Assembly (NCBI GenBank): GCA_029261855.1
Contig: JAJDAN010000042.1
Coordinates: 124,001-188,000, forward strand
Direction: 5' to 3'
DNA length: 64,000 nt
Origin: Deltaproteobacteria bacterium
Lineage (GTDB): Bacteria > Myxococcota_A > UBA9160 > UBA4427
Part shown: positions 9,126-17,882 of the stretch, in pieces
Layout: the number at the start of each line of letters is the position of its first letter
Numbering within the stretch: position 1 is the stretch's first letter
Translations under genes and position numbers: made by a program
Notes under the pieces: generated by a model
Seen by the model: the letters and a program-made list of their open reading frames with translations, nothing else
Database searches by the model: none
Told to the model about the DNA's origin: nothing

Positions 9126-10216
9126 TGGACATCACCCCGCGACTCGACCCCGAAGACCCCCTGGCCGACCTCCCCGTGCTGGGACGCGATCCCTTCGAGG
9201 CGCAGGAAGAGTTCGACCCCTTCGCGATCCTGACCGCCACCGCGGGCACGCTGCGCGTCGCTGCCAGCGGACGGGACGCGCCGTCGGTCGAAGGTCTCGA
9301 GCCGGATCCGGTCGTTCCCCTGTCCCTCCACCGCCGGCGGCGGCCTGCGCCGCTACTCGCGGACCTCGACCCGGTACCGCCCCGGGGCATCGTCGAGCGC
9401 TGGCTCGGAGCCGACGAGCGCCAGCGACTGGCTTCCCTGCAACACCTGGTGGACAGCGAGCTCCCCTACGACCGCATGGGGCTGTCCCCCGACGTCCTGC
9501 GCCGGACTTTCCCGATCTTCTACGCCCTCTATCGCCTCTACTTCCGCGTACGCAGCCAGGGCCACGAGCATCTGCCCACCCGTGGACCGGCCATCGTCGC
9601 AGCGAACCACGGCGGTCTCTTGCCTTTCGACGGCGCGATGCTGATCCTCGACGTGCTGCTGCACAGCGATCCGCCGCGGCTGCTGCGCTCCATCGTCGAT
9701 CGCTGGGCGGGGGAGCTGCCCTGGGTCAACATCTTCTACGCGCGCGTCGGGCAGGTGATCGGAACCCGCGAGAACTTCGACGATCTGCTCAGCGATGATC
9801 AGATGGTCCTCGTCTTTCCCGAAGGTGTCGCCGGCATCCGCAAGACCATCGCCCAGCGCAATCGGCTGCAGACCTTCCACATGGGCTTCGTCGAAGAGGC
9901 GCTCCGTCACCAGACGCCCATCGTGCCCGCAGCCGTCATCGGAAGCGACGACCAGACGCCCATCCTCTACGACCTGCCGAACCTGGCGCGCCGGCTCGGC
10001 CTGCCTGCGCTTCCGATCACGCCCACCTTCCCCTGGTTCGGCCCGCTGGGACTGCTGCCGTACCCCGTGCGCTACCGGCTCGTGTACGGCGAGCCACTGG
10101 CGTTCCACGAACGCTTCGCGCCCAAGGACGCAGACGACCCGCGCCTCGTCCGCTATCTGGCCCGGCAGGTCCGGCACCGCATCCAGCGCCTGGTGGACCG
10201 GGAGACGTCGCGATGA
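9125..10216 (+). CDS. Lysophospholipid acyltransferase family protein (PlsC/MGAT-like)
   Basis: ATGA overlap with the ParA stop; NHGGLLPFDG, VLVFPEGVAG; closely similar to the 1499..2458 protein (ITPTFPWFGPLGLLPYPVRYRLVYGEPL). Confidence 0.88.
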   Translation: MDITPRLDPEDPLADLPVLGRDPFEAQEEFDPFAILTATAGTLRVAASGRDAPSVEGLEPDPVVPLSLHRRRRPAPLLADLDPVPPRGIVERWLGADERQRLASLQHLVDSELPYDRMGLSPDVLRRTFPIFYALYRLYFRVRSQGHEHLPTRGPAIVAANHGGLLPFDGAMLILDVLLHSDPPRLLRSIVDRWAGELPWVNIFYARVGQVIGTRENFDDLLSDDQMVLVFPEGVAGIRKTIAQRNRLQTFHMGFVEEALRHQTPIVPAAVIGSDDQTPILYDLPNLARRLGLPALPITPTFPWFGPLGLLPYPVRYRLVYGEPLAFHERFAPKDADDPRLVRYLARQVRHRIQRLVDRETSR

Positions 10217-11256
10217 GCGGAGACCCCGAGCGCCGTCGTGTGCTCGTGAGTCACGCCGACCAGCCCCTCGGTCGCCGCATCGTGAAGCGGCTCTTCTGGG
10301 ACGAGCGAGTTGCACAGGTGCTGGCGATCGGAGACGGTCCGCCGCCCCGGTCCTTCGACCACTTCCTGGCCGCCCCGGACCGCCGCCTGGTCTACGCCCG
10401 GGTCGACCTCAGCCGGCACCGACCGGTGTCGAACCTGTTCCACTCCCAGGTGCGGGCCCACCGGATCGACTCGGTCATCCACGTCCCGAGCCACGGCCCG
10501 GGCGAGTCGCCGAACCGCCCCCTCGTCGCGGGCGTCGCGACGCGCACCGCCGAGGCGCGGCTCGTCCTGCAGCAATGCCTGCAGGACCGCGGCATCCACG
10601 ACCTGATCGTGCTCGGCAGTGCCTTCGTCTACCGGCTGACACCGGGCAATGCCAATCGCATGACGGAAGACAGCGAACTCAACCTCGACCCGGACGCCGC
10701 CGCCGATCTCCGCAGCTGGGTCGACTGCGACATGATCTTCCACGGCGAGGTCCACAACGACGCTCTGCGCGTCGTCCTGCTGCGCGTGCCGACCGTGGTC
10801 TGCGGCGGTGGCGCCGTCTTCTTCCATCCCTCGTTGTCGGCGGTCGAGCGCAACGACTGGCCGGCGCGCGACCTGCGCCCCCTCGGCTTCGACCCGCTCT
10901 GCGCGCTCATCTCGGACAAGGACGTCGCCCTCGCCGCACGGCTCGCGCTCCACTCCCGACACTCGGGCGTGTACAACGTCTCGGGCAACGAGACGCTGCC
11001 GCTCTCCGAGCTCAGCCGCTGGACGGGACAGCGCAGCCTGCCGGTCCCCGGGCCCTTGCTGCGGGTCGCGTCCCGGGTGGCCGGGCTCGCGGGCGGCCAA
11101 TGGCTGCGCGTTTCCGGCGACGGCCCGCAGATGCGATACGGCTTCACCCTGGATACCCGGCGAGCCGCGGAGCAGCTCGGCTTCCGCCCGGGACACCGGA
11201 TCGGACTCGCCCGGGCCGGCGACGGCCGGGTGCAGATCGAGACCCCGGAGATCTGA
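10213..11256 (+). CDS. NAD-dependent epimerase/dehydratase-like SDR protein
   Basis: 347 aa, ATGA overlap with acyltransferase; VLVSHADQPLGRRIVKRL, VLGSAFVYRLTPGN. Confidence 0.82.
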   Translation: MSGDPERRRVLVSHADQPLGRRIVKRLFWDERVAQVLAIGDGPPPRSFDHFLAAPDRRLVYARVDLSRHRPVSNLFHSQVRAHRIDSVIHVPSHGPGESPNRPLVAGVATRTAEARLVLQQCLQDRGIHDLIVLGSAFVYRLTPGNANRMTEDSELNLDPDAAADLRSWVDCDMIFHGEVHNDALRVVLLRVPTVVCGGGAVFFHPSLSAVERNDWPARDLRPLGFDPLCALISDKDVALAARLALHSRHSGVYNVSGNETLPLSELSRWTGQRSLPVPGPLLRVASRVAGLAGGQWLRVSGDGPQMRYGFTLDTRRAAEQLGFRPGHRIGLARAGDGRVQIETPEI

Positions 11257-11406
11257 CTCTCCTCGGCGTCACGACCGCTCTCAATTCGAGCGGCCCATCC
11301 GCCGATGACGGGGGACTCGCAGGGGGAAGCCCCTCCGCTATCCTCGGGCGCCCAGCGGCTCCGCACGCCAGCTCGGCCCCCGCAACCCCCTGAAGAGAAA
11401 GAGAAA

Positions 11407-11973
11407 ATGGCAGTCGATACGTCTCAGTTCCGCAACGGGCTCAAGATCGAGCTCGACGGAAATCCCTTCGTGATCACCTACTTCCAGCACGTGAAGCCTG
11501 GCAAGGGCGGCGCCTTCGTCCGCACGAAGGTGAAGAACCTGCTGAACGGCAAGGTGCTGGACAAGACCTTCCGGTCCGGCGAGCGCTGCGAAGAGCCCGA
11601 TGTCCGCGAGGACACCATGCAGTTCCTCTACGAGGACGGCACGGACCTCGTCTTCATGAACACCACCAGCTTCGACCAGATCCCGATCCCCGCCGAAGTC
11701 ATCGGCGACAGCCGCAACTTCCTGGCGGAGAACGCCGAGGTGACGGTGCTGTTCTGGAACGGCAAGCCGGTCAACATCGACCTGCCCTCCTTCGTCGAGG
11801 CCGAAGTGACCCAGTCCGATCCCGGCCTCAAGGGCGACACCAGTTCTGGCGCCTCGAAGCCGGCGACGATCGCGACCGGTGCCACCGTCTCCGTTCCCCT
11901 CTTCATCAAAGAGGGCGACATCATCCGAGTCGACACCCGCACCCGCGAGTACGTCGAGCGGGTCAATCGGTAG
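11407..11973 (+). CDS. efp: Elongation factor P
   Basis: MAVDTSQFRNGLKIELDGNPFVITYFQHVKPGKGGAFVRTKVKNL. Confidence 0.97.
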   Translation: MAVDTSQFRNGLKIELDGNPFVITYFQHVKPGKGGAFVRTKVKNLLNGKVLDKTFRSGERCEEPDVREDTMQFLYEDGTDLVFMNTTSFDQIPIPAEVIGDSRNFLAENAEVTVLFWNGKPVNIDLPSFVEAEVTQSDPGLKGDTSSGASKPATIATGATVSVPLFIKEGDIIRVDTRTREYVERVNR

Positions 11974-11985
11974 AGCCCCGGGAAT

Positions 11986-13254
11986 TTGTCCAGCGCGACG
12001 AGCGAGCCGTCCCCCCCGACGCCGCGAGAGCCCCGGCGGGCGATCGTCCTTTCGGGAGGCGGTGCGCGCGGGGCCTACGAAGCCGGCGTACTGCGATTCC
12101 TGCTCGACGACTTCCCGAAGCGCACCGGGATCGAGCCCCAGTTCGACATCGTCTGCGGCACCTCCGTCGGCGCCATCCACGCCTGCTACCTGGCGGGAAC
12201 GGCAGAAGGCGGAGCGAATCGCGGACAGAAGCTCGTCGACATCTGGCGTGAGCTCAAGGTCGACGAGGTCTTCCACTTCACGCCCGCCAGCATCATCAGC
12301 CTGCCCCGGCGTCTGCTCGGGGTCCGCCGCCTGGCCGAGCAGCTGAGGGCCGGGCAGCGACCCGATCGTCTCTTCGGTCTGCTCGACACCGCGCCGCTCG
12401 AGCGCCTGGTGCTCGACGCGATTCCCTGGCAGAACATCCGGCGCAATCTCCGGGCCGGACTCATCGACGCCGTCTGCGTCGCCGCGACGCAGATCGCGAC
12501 GGGACGAGCGGTGGTCTTCATCGAGCAACTGAGCAACGAGGTGCCCGGCTGGCAGGCCGAGACGAACATCCGCATGCAGCCGATCCGGTTGATGCCGGTG
12601 CACGCCATGGCGTCAGCTGCCATCCCGATGCTCTTCCCCGCGGTCCGAGTCGGATCGCGCTACTACGCCGACGGCGGACTGCGACTCAACACACCGCTGT
12701 CCCCGGCCGTACGCCTCGGCGCCAACCGCGTGCTCGTAATCGGCCTGTCCCACGGCGTCCGTCCGACGGTCAGCGAGGCCCTGGCGCAGCAACGCACCGC
12801 CGGCTTCGGAAACCCGATGTTCCTGTTCGGCAAGGTGCTCAACGCCCTGATGCTGAGCCCTCTGGACGCCGACCTCGCGCGCCTGCACTTCATCAACGAG
12901 ATCATCGACAACGGCGAAGAGGCCTTCGGCCCGGACTTCCTCGACCAACTGAATACCGCCGCATCGCGGCGAGAGACCCGAGCCGTCCAGCGCATCACCG
13001 ACCTCACCATCCGCCCGTCCACGGATCTCGGCATGCTGGCCGGAAGCCTCGTCAGTGGCGAGCATGGCAAGCTCGAGCTGTCCGCCTTCCACCGTCTCTT
13101 CATGAAGGCCTTCAGCTCGGACCAGGGCTCACAAGAAGCCGACCTGCTCTCCTATCTCCTCTTCGACGAAAACTTCACCGCCCCCCTCGCCGAGCTGGGC
13201 CACGCCGACGCCATGGCCCGAGAAGAAGAGCTGGTCGCGTTCTTCACCGACTGA
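11986..13254 (+). CDS. Patatin-like phospholipase family protein
   Basis: LSGGGARGAYEAGVL oxyanion motif, GTSVGA nucleophile elbow, DGG motif (YYADGGLRLNTPL); TTG start. Confidence 0.92.
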   Translation: MSSATSEPSPPTPREPRRAIVLSGGGARGAYEAGVLRFLLDDFPKRTGIEPQFDIVCGTSVGAIHACYLAGTAEGGANRGQKLVDIWRELKVDEVFHFTPASIISLPRRLLGVRRLAEQLRAGQRPDRLFGLLDTAPLERLVLDAIPWQNIRRNLRAGLIDAVCVAATQIATGRAVVFIEQLSNEVPGWQAETNIRMQPIRLMPVHAMASAAIPMLFPAVRVGSRYYADGGLRLNTPLSPAVRLGANRVLVIGLSHGVRPTVSEALAQQRTAGFGNPMFLFGKVLNALMLSPLDADLARLHFINEIIDNGEEAFGPDFLDQLNTAASRRETRAVQRITDLTIRPSTDLGMLAGSLVSGEHGKLELSAFHRLFMKAFSSDQGSQEADLLSYLLFDENFTAPLAELGHADAMAREEELVAFFTD

Positions 13255-13407
13255 CCTGCGGGGTTCCGGTGAGATCTCTCCGGCGCGAAGCCGCGGCGTG
13301 GGCCGGGGGCGCGTGCCGAGGAATGACTCGCTGTCTGCATTGGGCTGGAAGGGCTGGTGTTGCCACCACCGCGTGTGTGTCGACTGGAAGGGCTGGGATG
13401 CGCGGCT

Positions 13408-13505
13408 GCGTTTGACTTCCTCTGCACGCGCCCCCGGCCCCCGCCGCTCCCTCTTTCCCTAGAAGAACGGACGAGAGACGGCCGCTCGACGAAAGAACGC
13501 TCGGG
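13408..13505. repeat. ~98-bp imperfect direct repeat, copy 1
   Basis: gcgtttgacttcctctgcacgcgccccc ggcccccgccgctccctctttccct...ctcgacgaaagaacgctcggg; recurs at 13658. Confidence 0.85.
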
Positions 13506-13657
13506 TGGGAAGAGACGTGGGAAGTCGCTTGCGAGGGTGGCGAGAGTGCCTTGGGTTCGCGGACCTCGGACTGGAGGCCGGCGAAGGCGTAGCCCGCTAC
13601 GTCGAGCCGGCCGGAGGGAGAAGGCCGTGAAGACGAGGTGCTATCGACGCCCGCAGC

Positions 13658-13755
13658 GCGTTTGACTTCCTCTGCACGCGCCCCGGCCCCCGCCGCTCCC
13701 TCTTTCCCTAAGCGACGTGTGTGAGCGACGGCTAGTCGACGAAAGAACGCTCGGG
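13658..13755. repeat. ~98-bp imperfect direct repeat, copy 2
   Basis: gcgtttgacttcctctgcacgcgccccggcccccgccgctccctctttccct...agtcgacgaaagaacgctcggg, 250 bp after copy 1. Confidence 0.85.
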
Positions 13756-13941
13756 GTAGGAGGGGGAGACAGGAGCCACTTGGGTCCCGGTCGCGGAAGG
13801 GTCTGCGACGACGTATGGCATGACGAAGAGTCGGCCAGGGGAAATCAGTCCGCCCAGGGAGGAGCAGACCCTTCCACGACCTGGACCCCTGGTAACAAAC
13901 CCCGCAGCCTACGCGCGACTCGAAGACGCTAAGGTTCGCTT

Positions 13942-14931
13942 GTGCGCGGTGACCAGCTTGCAAGGCAGTGGCAGCTCGTTCAGCATCTGGCTCGCAGCCG
14001 AGTTGGGGTGGGGCTCGACGAGTTGGCGGACGAGCTCGGGTGCGTTCGTCGCACTGTGTATCGCGACCTCGATGCGCTCATGTACGCCGGCTTCCCGGTG
14101 GTCAGCGAGAAGCGCGATGGTCTCGTCTTCTACCGCTTTCTCGACAGCTTCAACCTCGGCGACGTGCCCTTCACCGCCGACGAAGTGCTGGCGCTCGCCT
14201 TCGGCGAAGACCTGCTGCGCAGCCTCGAAGGCACCGTCTTCCACGACTCCATCCGCTCGGCGCTGACCAAGATCCGCGCCAGCCTGGGCCCCGAGCTCAG
14301 CGGCTACCTCGAACGGTTGGGTGAATCGTTTCGCGTGCTGCCCGGGCCTCACAAGCGGTACGCCGAGTCGAAGGAGAAGATCCAGACCCTGAACGACGCC
14401 GTAATCGGCCGGCGCAGCTTGCGCATGCGCTACCGCACCGGGCGCACGGGTGCCGAGAGCGAGCGCGTCCTCGACCCGTACCGGGTCTGGTACCGGGCCG
14501 GGGGGCTCTACGTCATCGGGTTCGACCACCAGAGCGGCGAGATCCGCACCTTCGCCGTGGACCGCATCCAGGAGATCCAGGCCAGCGACGATCGCTTCGA
14601 GATCCGCGACGACTTCGACTTCGATCGCTACACCGCGTCGTCCTTCGGCGTGATCGCCGAGCCGGCGACCCCCGTCGAGATCCTGTTCGAGTCGCGCTGG
14701 GCCACCTACGTCGGCGAGCACACCTGGCACCCGAGCCAGACCCTCGAAGAACGCGCCGATGGGCGCCTCGCGCTGCGGATGGAGGTGGGCGGTACCGCGG
14801 AGCTGGTGAGCTGGGTGCTGTCCTTCGGCGATGGGGCGAGGGTGGTCGAGCCGGAGGGGCTTCGGGACGAGGTCGAACGCAGCCTGAAGGCCGCCCTGGA
14901 CCGGTATCGCGAGGGCGATTCCCCGGCTTGA
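13942..14931 (+). CDS. HTH/WYL-domain transcriptional regulator (YafY-like)
   Basis: GLDELADELGCVRRTVYRDLDAL HTH; WYL-type region DPYRVWYRAGGLYVIGFDHQSGEIRTFAVDRI; GTG start. Confidence 0.92.
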   Translation: MRGDQLARQWQLVQHLARSRVGVGLDELADELGCVRRTVYRDLDALMYAGFPVVSEKRDGLVFYRFLDSFNLGDVPFTADEVLALAFGEDLLRSLEGTVFHDSIRSALTKIRASLGPELSGYLERLGESFRVLPGPHKRYAESKEKIQTLNDAVIGRRSLRMRYRTGRTGAESERVLDPYRVWYRAGGLYVIGFDHQSGEIRTFAVDRIQEIQASDDRFEIRDDFDFDRYTASSFGVIAEPATPVEILFESRWATYVGEHTWHPSQTLEERADGRLALRMEVGGTAELVSWVLSFGDGARVVEPEGLRDEVERSLKAALDRYREGDSPA

Positions 14932-14962
14932 CCGGGGCGGCCGGGCGGCCAAGCTCCCTGCC

Positions 14963-15970
14963 ATGCACGCCCTGCTTCAGACTCTGGGGCGACGGGTTCT
15001 CACGGTGCCGGGAGTCGTCGCGCTGTTTGTGCTCGGCCTTGCCACCTCCCCGCTGTGGGTTCCCGTGACCGTGGCCGTCGACGTCCTCGAACGCGGGCGA
15101 AACAGCGCGTTCCGCTGCTGCGCGTACCTCTTCTGGTACCTGGCCTGCGAGCTTCTCGGTCTCGTCGCGGCGGCGGCGGTGCTGCCCTTGCGCCTCGCCG
15201 GGCCGCGCGGGTGGCGACGGGTGAACGCCCGGCTCCAGAACGCCTGGGGCAGATCCCTGTTCCTGGGTGCGCGTTGGGCGTTCGACATCCGCCTCGAGAC
15301 CGAGAGCGCCGAGGTCGCTGCGCGCGGCCCGATCCTGTTGCTCCTCCGTCACGCGACCCTGGTCGACACCTTGATCCCGACCCTGGCGGTCTCGATCCCC
15401 TACGGCCTCGACCTGCGGTACGTGCTCAAGAGCGAGCTCTTGTGGGACCCGTGTCTCGACATCGTCGGCAATCGCATGGGGCACATCTTCGCCCGGCGCC
15501 ACAGTGGCGACGGCGGGGACGAGCTGGCGAGCATCACCGCCCTTGCCCAGGGTCTGGGCCCGGGCGACGGCGTGCTCATCTACCCGGAAGGGACTCGCTT
15601 CTCGACTGAGAAGCGCGACCGGATCCTCGCGCGGCTCGCGGGCGAAGGGGACCCTGGGCGGCTCGAGGACGCGCAGTCCCTTCGGCACGTCCTGCCCCCG
15701 CGCCGCGGCGGCACGCTGGCGCTGCTCGAGGCGGCCCCCAACGCCGACGTGGTCGTCTGCGCACACACCGGTCTCGAGGCCGCCAACCGCTTTCGCGATC
15801 TGTGGCGAGGAGAGATCCGCGGCGCGACCTTGCGCGCGCACTTCTGGCGCATCCCGCGCAGCGAGGTACCGAAAGGCACGGCGGACCGGGCGGCCTGGCT
15901 CCAGCGGGAATGGCAGCGCGTGGACGACTGGATCGACTCCGCGCGCACGGCCGTCGAGCCCGTCCTGTAG
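14963..15970 (+). CDS. 1-acyl-sn-glycerol-3-phosphate acyltransferase-like protein
   Basis: RHATLVDT (HX4D), LIYPEGTRFS motifs. Confidence 0.85.
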   Translation: MHALLQTLGRRVLTVPGVVALFVLGLATSPLWVPVTVAVDVLERGRNSAFRCCAYLFWYLACELLGLVAAAAVLPLRLAGPRGWRRVNARLQNAWGRSLFLGARWAFDIRLETESAEVAARGPILLLLRHATLVDTLIPTLAVSIPYGLDLRYVLKSELLWDPCLDIVGNRMGHIFARRHSGDGGDELASITALAQGLGPGDGVLIYPEGTRFSTEKRDRILARLAGEGDPGRLEDAQSLRHVLPPRRGGTLALLEAAPNADVVVCAHTGLEAANRFRDLWRGEIRGATLRAHFWRIPRSEVPKGTADRAAWLQREWQRVDDWIDSARTAVEPVL

Positions 15971-16011
15971 ACCCTGTCAGTAGATCCTGTCAGGAGGACC
16001 TGTCAGGCGAG
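15964..16011. repeat. 13-bp tandem micro-repeat at convergent gene ends
   Basis: CCTGTCAG units starting at 15973, 15986, 15999 (13-bp period), partial unit at 15964. Confidence 0.75.
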
Positions 16012-17070
16012 GGACAGGCTCCGCGAGAAGGCGATGTGGCTGTCCGAGATCATGCCCTTGTCGCGCCAGCTCTGCTCGGTGCGCTCGGTCAGCAGCCCGA
16101 GATTGCGCAGGTTCGGCACCACCGTGTGCGTGTAGATGAGGCTGTTCAGCTCGGCGAAGTTGGGCAGCGCCGTGAACATCTGCGTGATGACTTCCGGGTC
16201 GATGTCGTACTTCGGCCCGAAGAGCTTCAGCATGTCCAGCTGCTGGTTGGCGTTGAGCGCCTCGAGCAGACCGAACGCCCAGTCTTCCATCTCGGCCATC
16301 TGCTCGGGCTCGGCCTCGGCGACGACGCGTCGCATGGTGAGTACACCGAAGGCCGCGTGGCGCGACTCGTCGCCTTGCACGCGGTACAGGATGTCGGAGA
16401 ACAGCGGGTTGCGGCATTCCTGGCGCATCATGTCCATGATGCCCACGGCCATGCCCTCGAACAGGCACTGCATGCCGAGGGTCTTCTTCTGCATGCCCTC
16501 GGCCTGGAGCAGCTCGTCGAGCAGGATCTTGAGCGTGCCGCCGATGGGATAGATGGTCCCCATCTTCTCGGACAGGAAGCGCGCGAAGACCTCCACATGG
16601 CGGGCTTCGTCGGCCACCTGGCTCGCCGCGTAGAACTTCTGGTCCATCTTGTCGCAGACGTTCGTCAGCTGGCCGCACAGCTGCAGGGCGGCCTGTTCGC
16701 CGTGCAACAGCTGTGACACGGTGAACGCCAGCTCATCGAAGGCGGCAGCCTTCTGGGTGGCCTCGTCCTTGCCCATCAGCTTGCAGACGTTGGCCATCAT
16801 CGACGCCTCGGGGTTCAGCACCCACTCGTCCTTGCTGACCGGTGCGCTCCAGTCCACGTCCTGGGCGGCGTTCCACTGGCCCTGCTTGCCCTTCTCGTAG
16901 AGGGCCCGCAGCTCTTCGACCTCGCTGCCGTACTCCCAGGTCCAGTGCAGGTCTACCGGGACGTCGACGTCGATCTTCTTGCGCAGATTGGCGAGCTCGT
17001 TCTCGTCCACCCAGTCGATGATCTCGAAGTTTCCGAGCTGCTTGCGGTGATCGGCCAGAATCTTGTCCAC
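16003..17070 (-). CDS. Ferritin-like di-iron protein
   Basis: GTG start at 17070; DEARH and DESRHAAFG motifs typical of di-iron carboxylate four-helix bundles. Confidence 0.78.
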   Translation of the reverse strand: MDKILADHRKQLGNFEIIDWVDENELANLRKKIDVDVPVDLHWTWEYGSEVEELRALYEKGKQGQWNAAQDVDWSAPVSKDEWVLNPEASMMANVCKLMGKDEATQKAAAFDELAFTVSQLLHGEQAALQLCGQLTNVCDKMDQKFYAASQVADEARHVEVFARFLSEKMGTIYPIGGTLKILLDELLQAEGMQKKTLGMQCLFEGMAVGIMDMMRQECRNPLFSDILYRVQGDESRHAAFGVLTMRRVVAEAEPEQMAEMEDWAFGLLEALNANQQLDMLKLFGPKYDIDPEVITQMFTALPNFAELNSLIYTHTVVPNLRNLGLLTERTEQSWRDKGMISDSHIAFSRSLSLA

Positions 17071-17081
17071 GGTGTTGCTCC

Positions 17082-17735
17082 TTAGCGGGCGCGTTGGGAA
17101 TCGGTAGCCGGGGTATCGGCGACGATGCCGCCCCGGACGAGCGACTTCAGCTCTCGCTTGCGTTCCTCCACCTGATCGGCAGAAAAGATCGGATTCCCCA
17201 GGATCTCTTCGCCGAGATCCGACGAGGCGAAGTGATAGACGGTGGCACCGATCAGGGTCTGGGTGAGATGCCCGGGAGAGACCGGTCGGAAGACCCCCGC
17301 CTCGACACCCTGGGCGATCAGCGCCTGGAAGCCGCCGATCAGCTGACGCAGGGTTTCCTCGTAGGGGGGCGGTGCTTCGGGGTCGTAGCCGACCTCGTCT
17401 TCCTCGAAGAGGCTGCGGAGTGCCAGCCGTGCCGTGGTCGGATGCTCGGCCAGGCCGTCGACCAGGGCGTCGATCAAGCGCTCGAGGCGAGCCGCCGGGT
17501 CGAGGGTGGCGCGCAGCGCCGGTGCGAGGGAATCGCCCAGCCGTGAAAGCGCGCGCGCCAGCACTTCGTTGTACAGCTCGAGCTTCGTCGGGAAGTGATG
17601 GAACAGGGACGACTTGCCGAGCCCCACGCCCAGGGCGACCTCGCGCATGCCGACTCCGGCATAGCCTCGGCGCGAGAACAGCGACTCGGCGATGTCGAGG
17701 ATCTTGGCGCGCGAGTCGGAGGCGGGGGTCTGCAC
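17082..17735 (-). CDS. TetR/AcrR family transcriptional regulator
   Basis: RAKILDIAESLFSRRGYAGVGMREVALGVGLGKSSLFHHFPTKLELYNEV. Confidence 0.95.
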   Translation of the reverse strand: MQTPASDSRAKILDIAESLFSRRGYAGVGMREVALGVGLGKSSLFHHFPTKLELYNEVLARALSRLGDSLAPALRATLDPAARLERLIDALVDGLAEHPTTARLALRSLFEEDEVGYDPEAPPPYEETLRQLIGGFQALIAQGVEAGVFRPVSPGHLTQTLIGATVYHFASSDLGEEILGNPIFSADQVEERKRELKSLVRGGIVADTPATDSQRAR

Positions 17736-17743
17736 GGAGACCG

Positions 17744-17772
17744 AACCTACCGACCGATCGGTCGGGTGTCAA
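17744..17772 (-). promoter_or_regulatory. tetR promoter with operator palindrome in the spacer
   Basis: Minus strand: TTGACA-CCCGACCGATCGGTCGG-TAGGTT; perfect 16-bp palindrome CCGACCGATCGGTCGG at 17750-17765. Confidence 0.8.
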
Positions 17773-17882
17773 TCCCGGCTCGCCGGTCAGCCCAGCCGGC
17801 GCGATTTCCCGCGCAGCGCCCTGCCCTTAGGCGAATTTCGGCCCAAGGCGGGGTAGGCTGTGCGGCCCCCGAAAGCCCACCC

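Noticed and set aside
13244-13963. 239-aa minus-strand ORF in the repeat island
   Set aside because: Overlaps both direct repeats and the start of the WYL gene; low-complexity translation, more likely non-coding.
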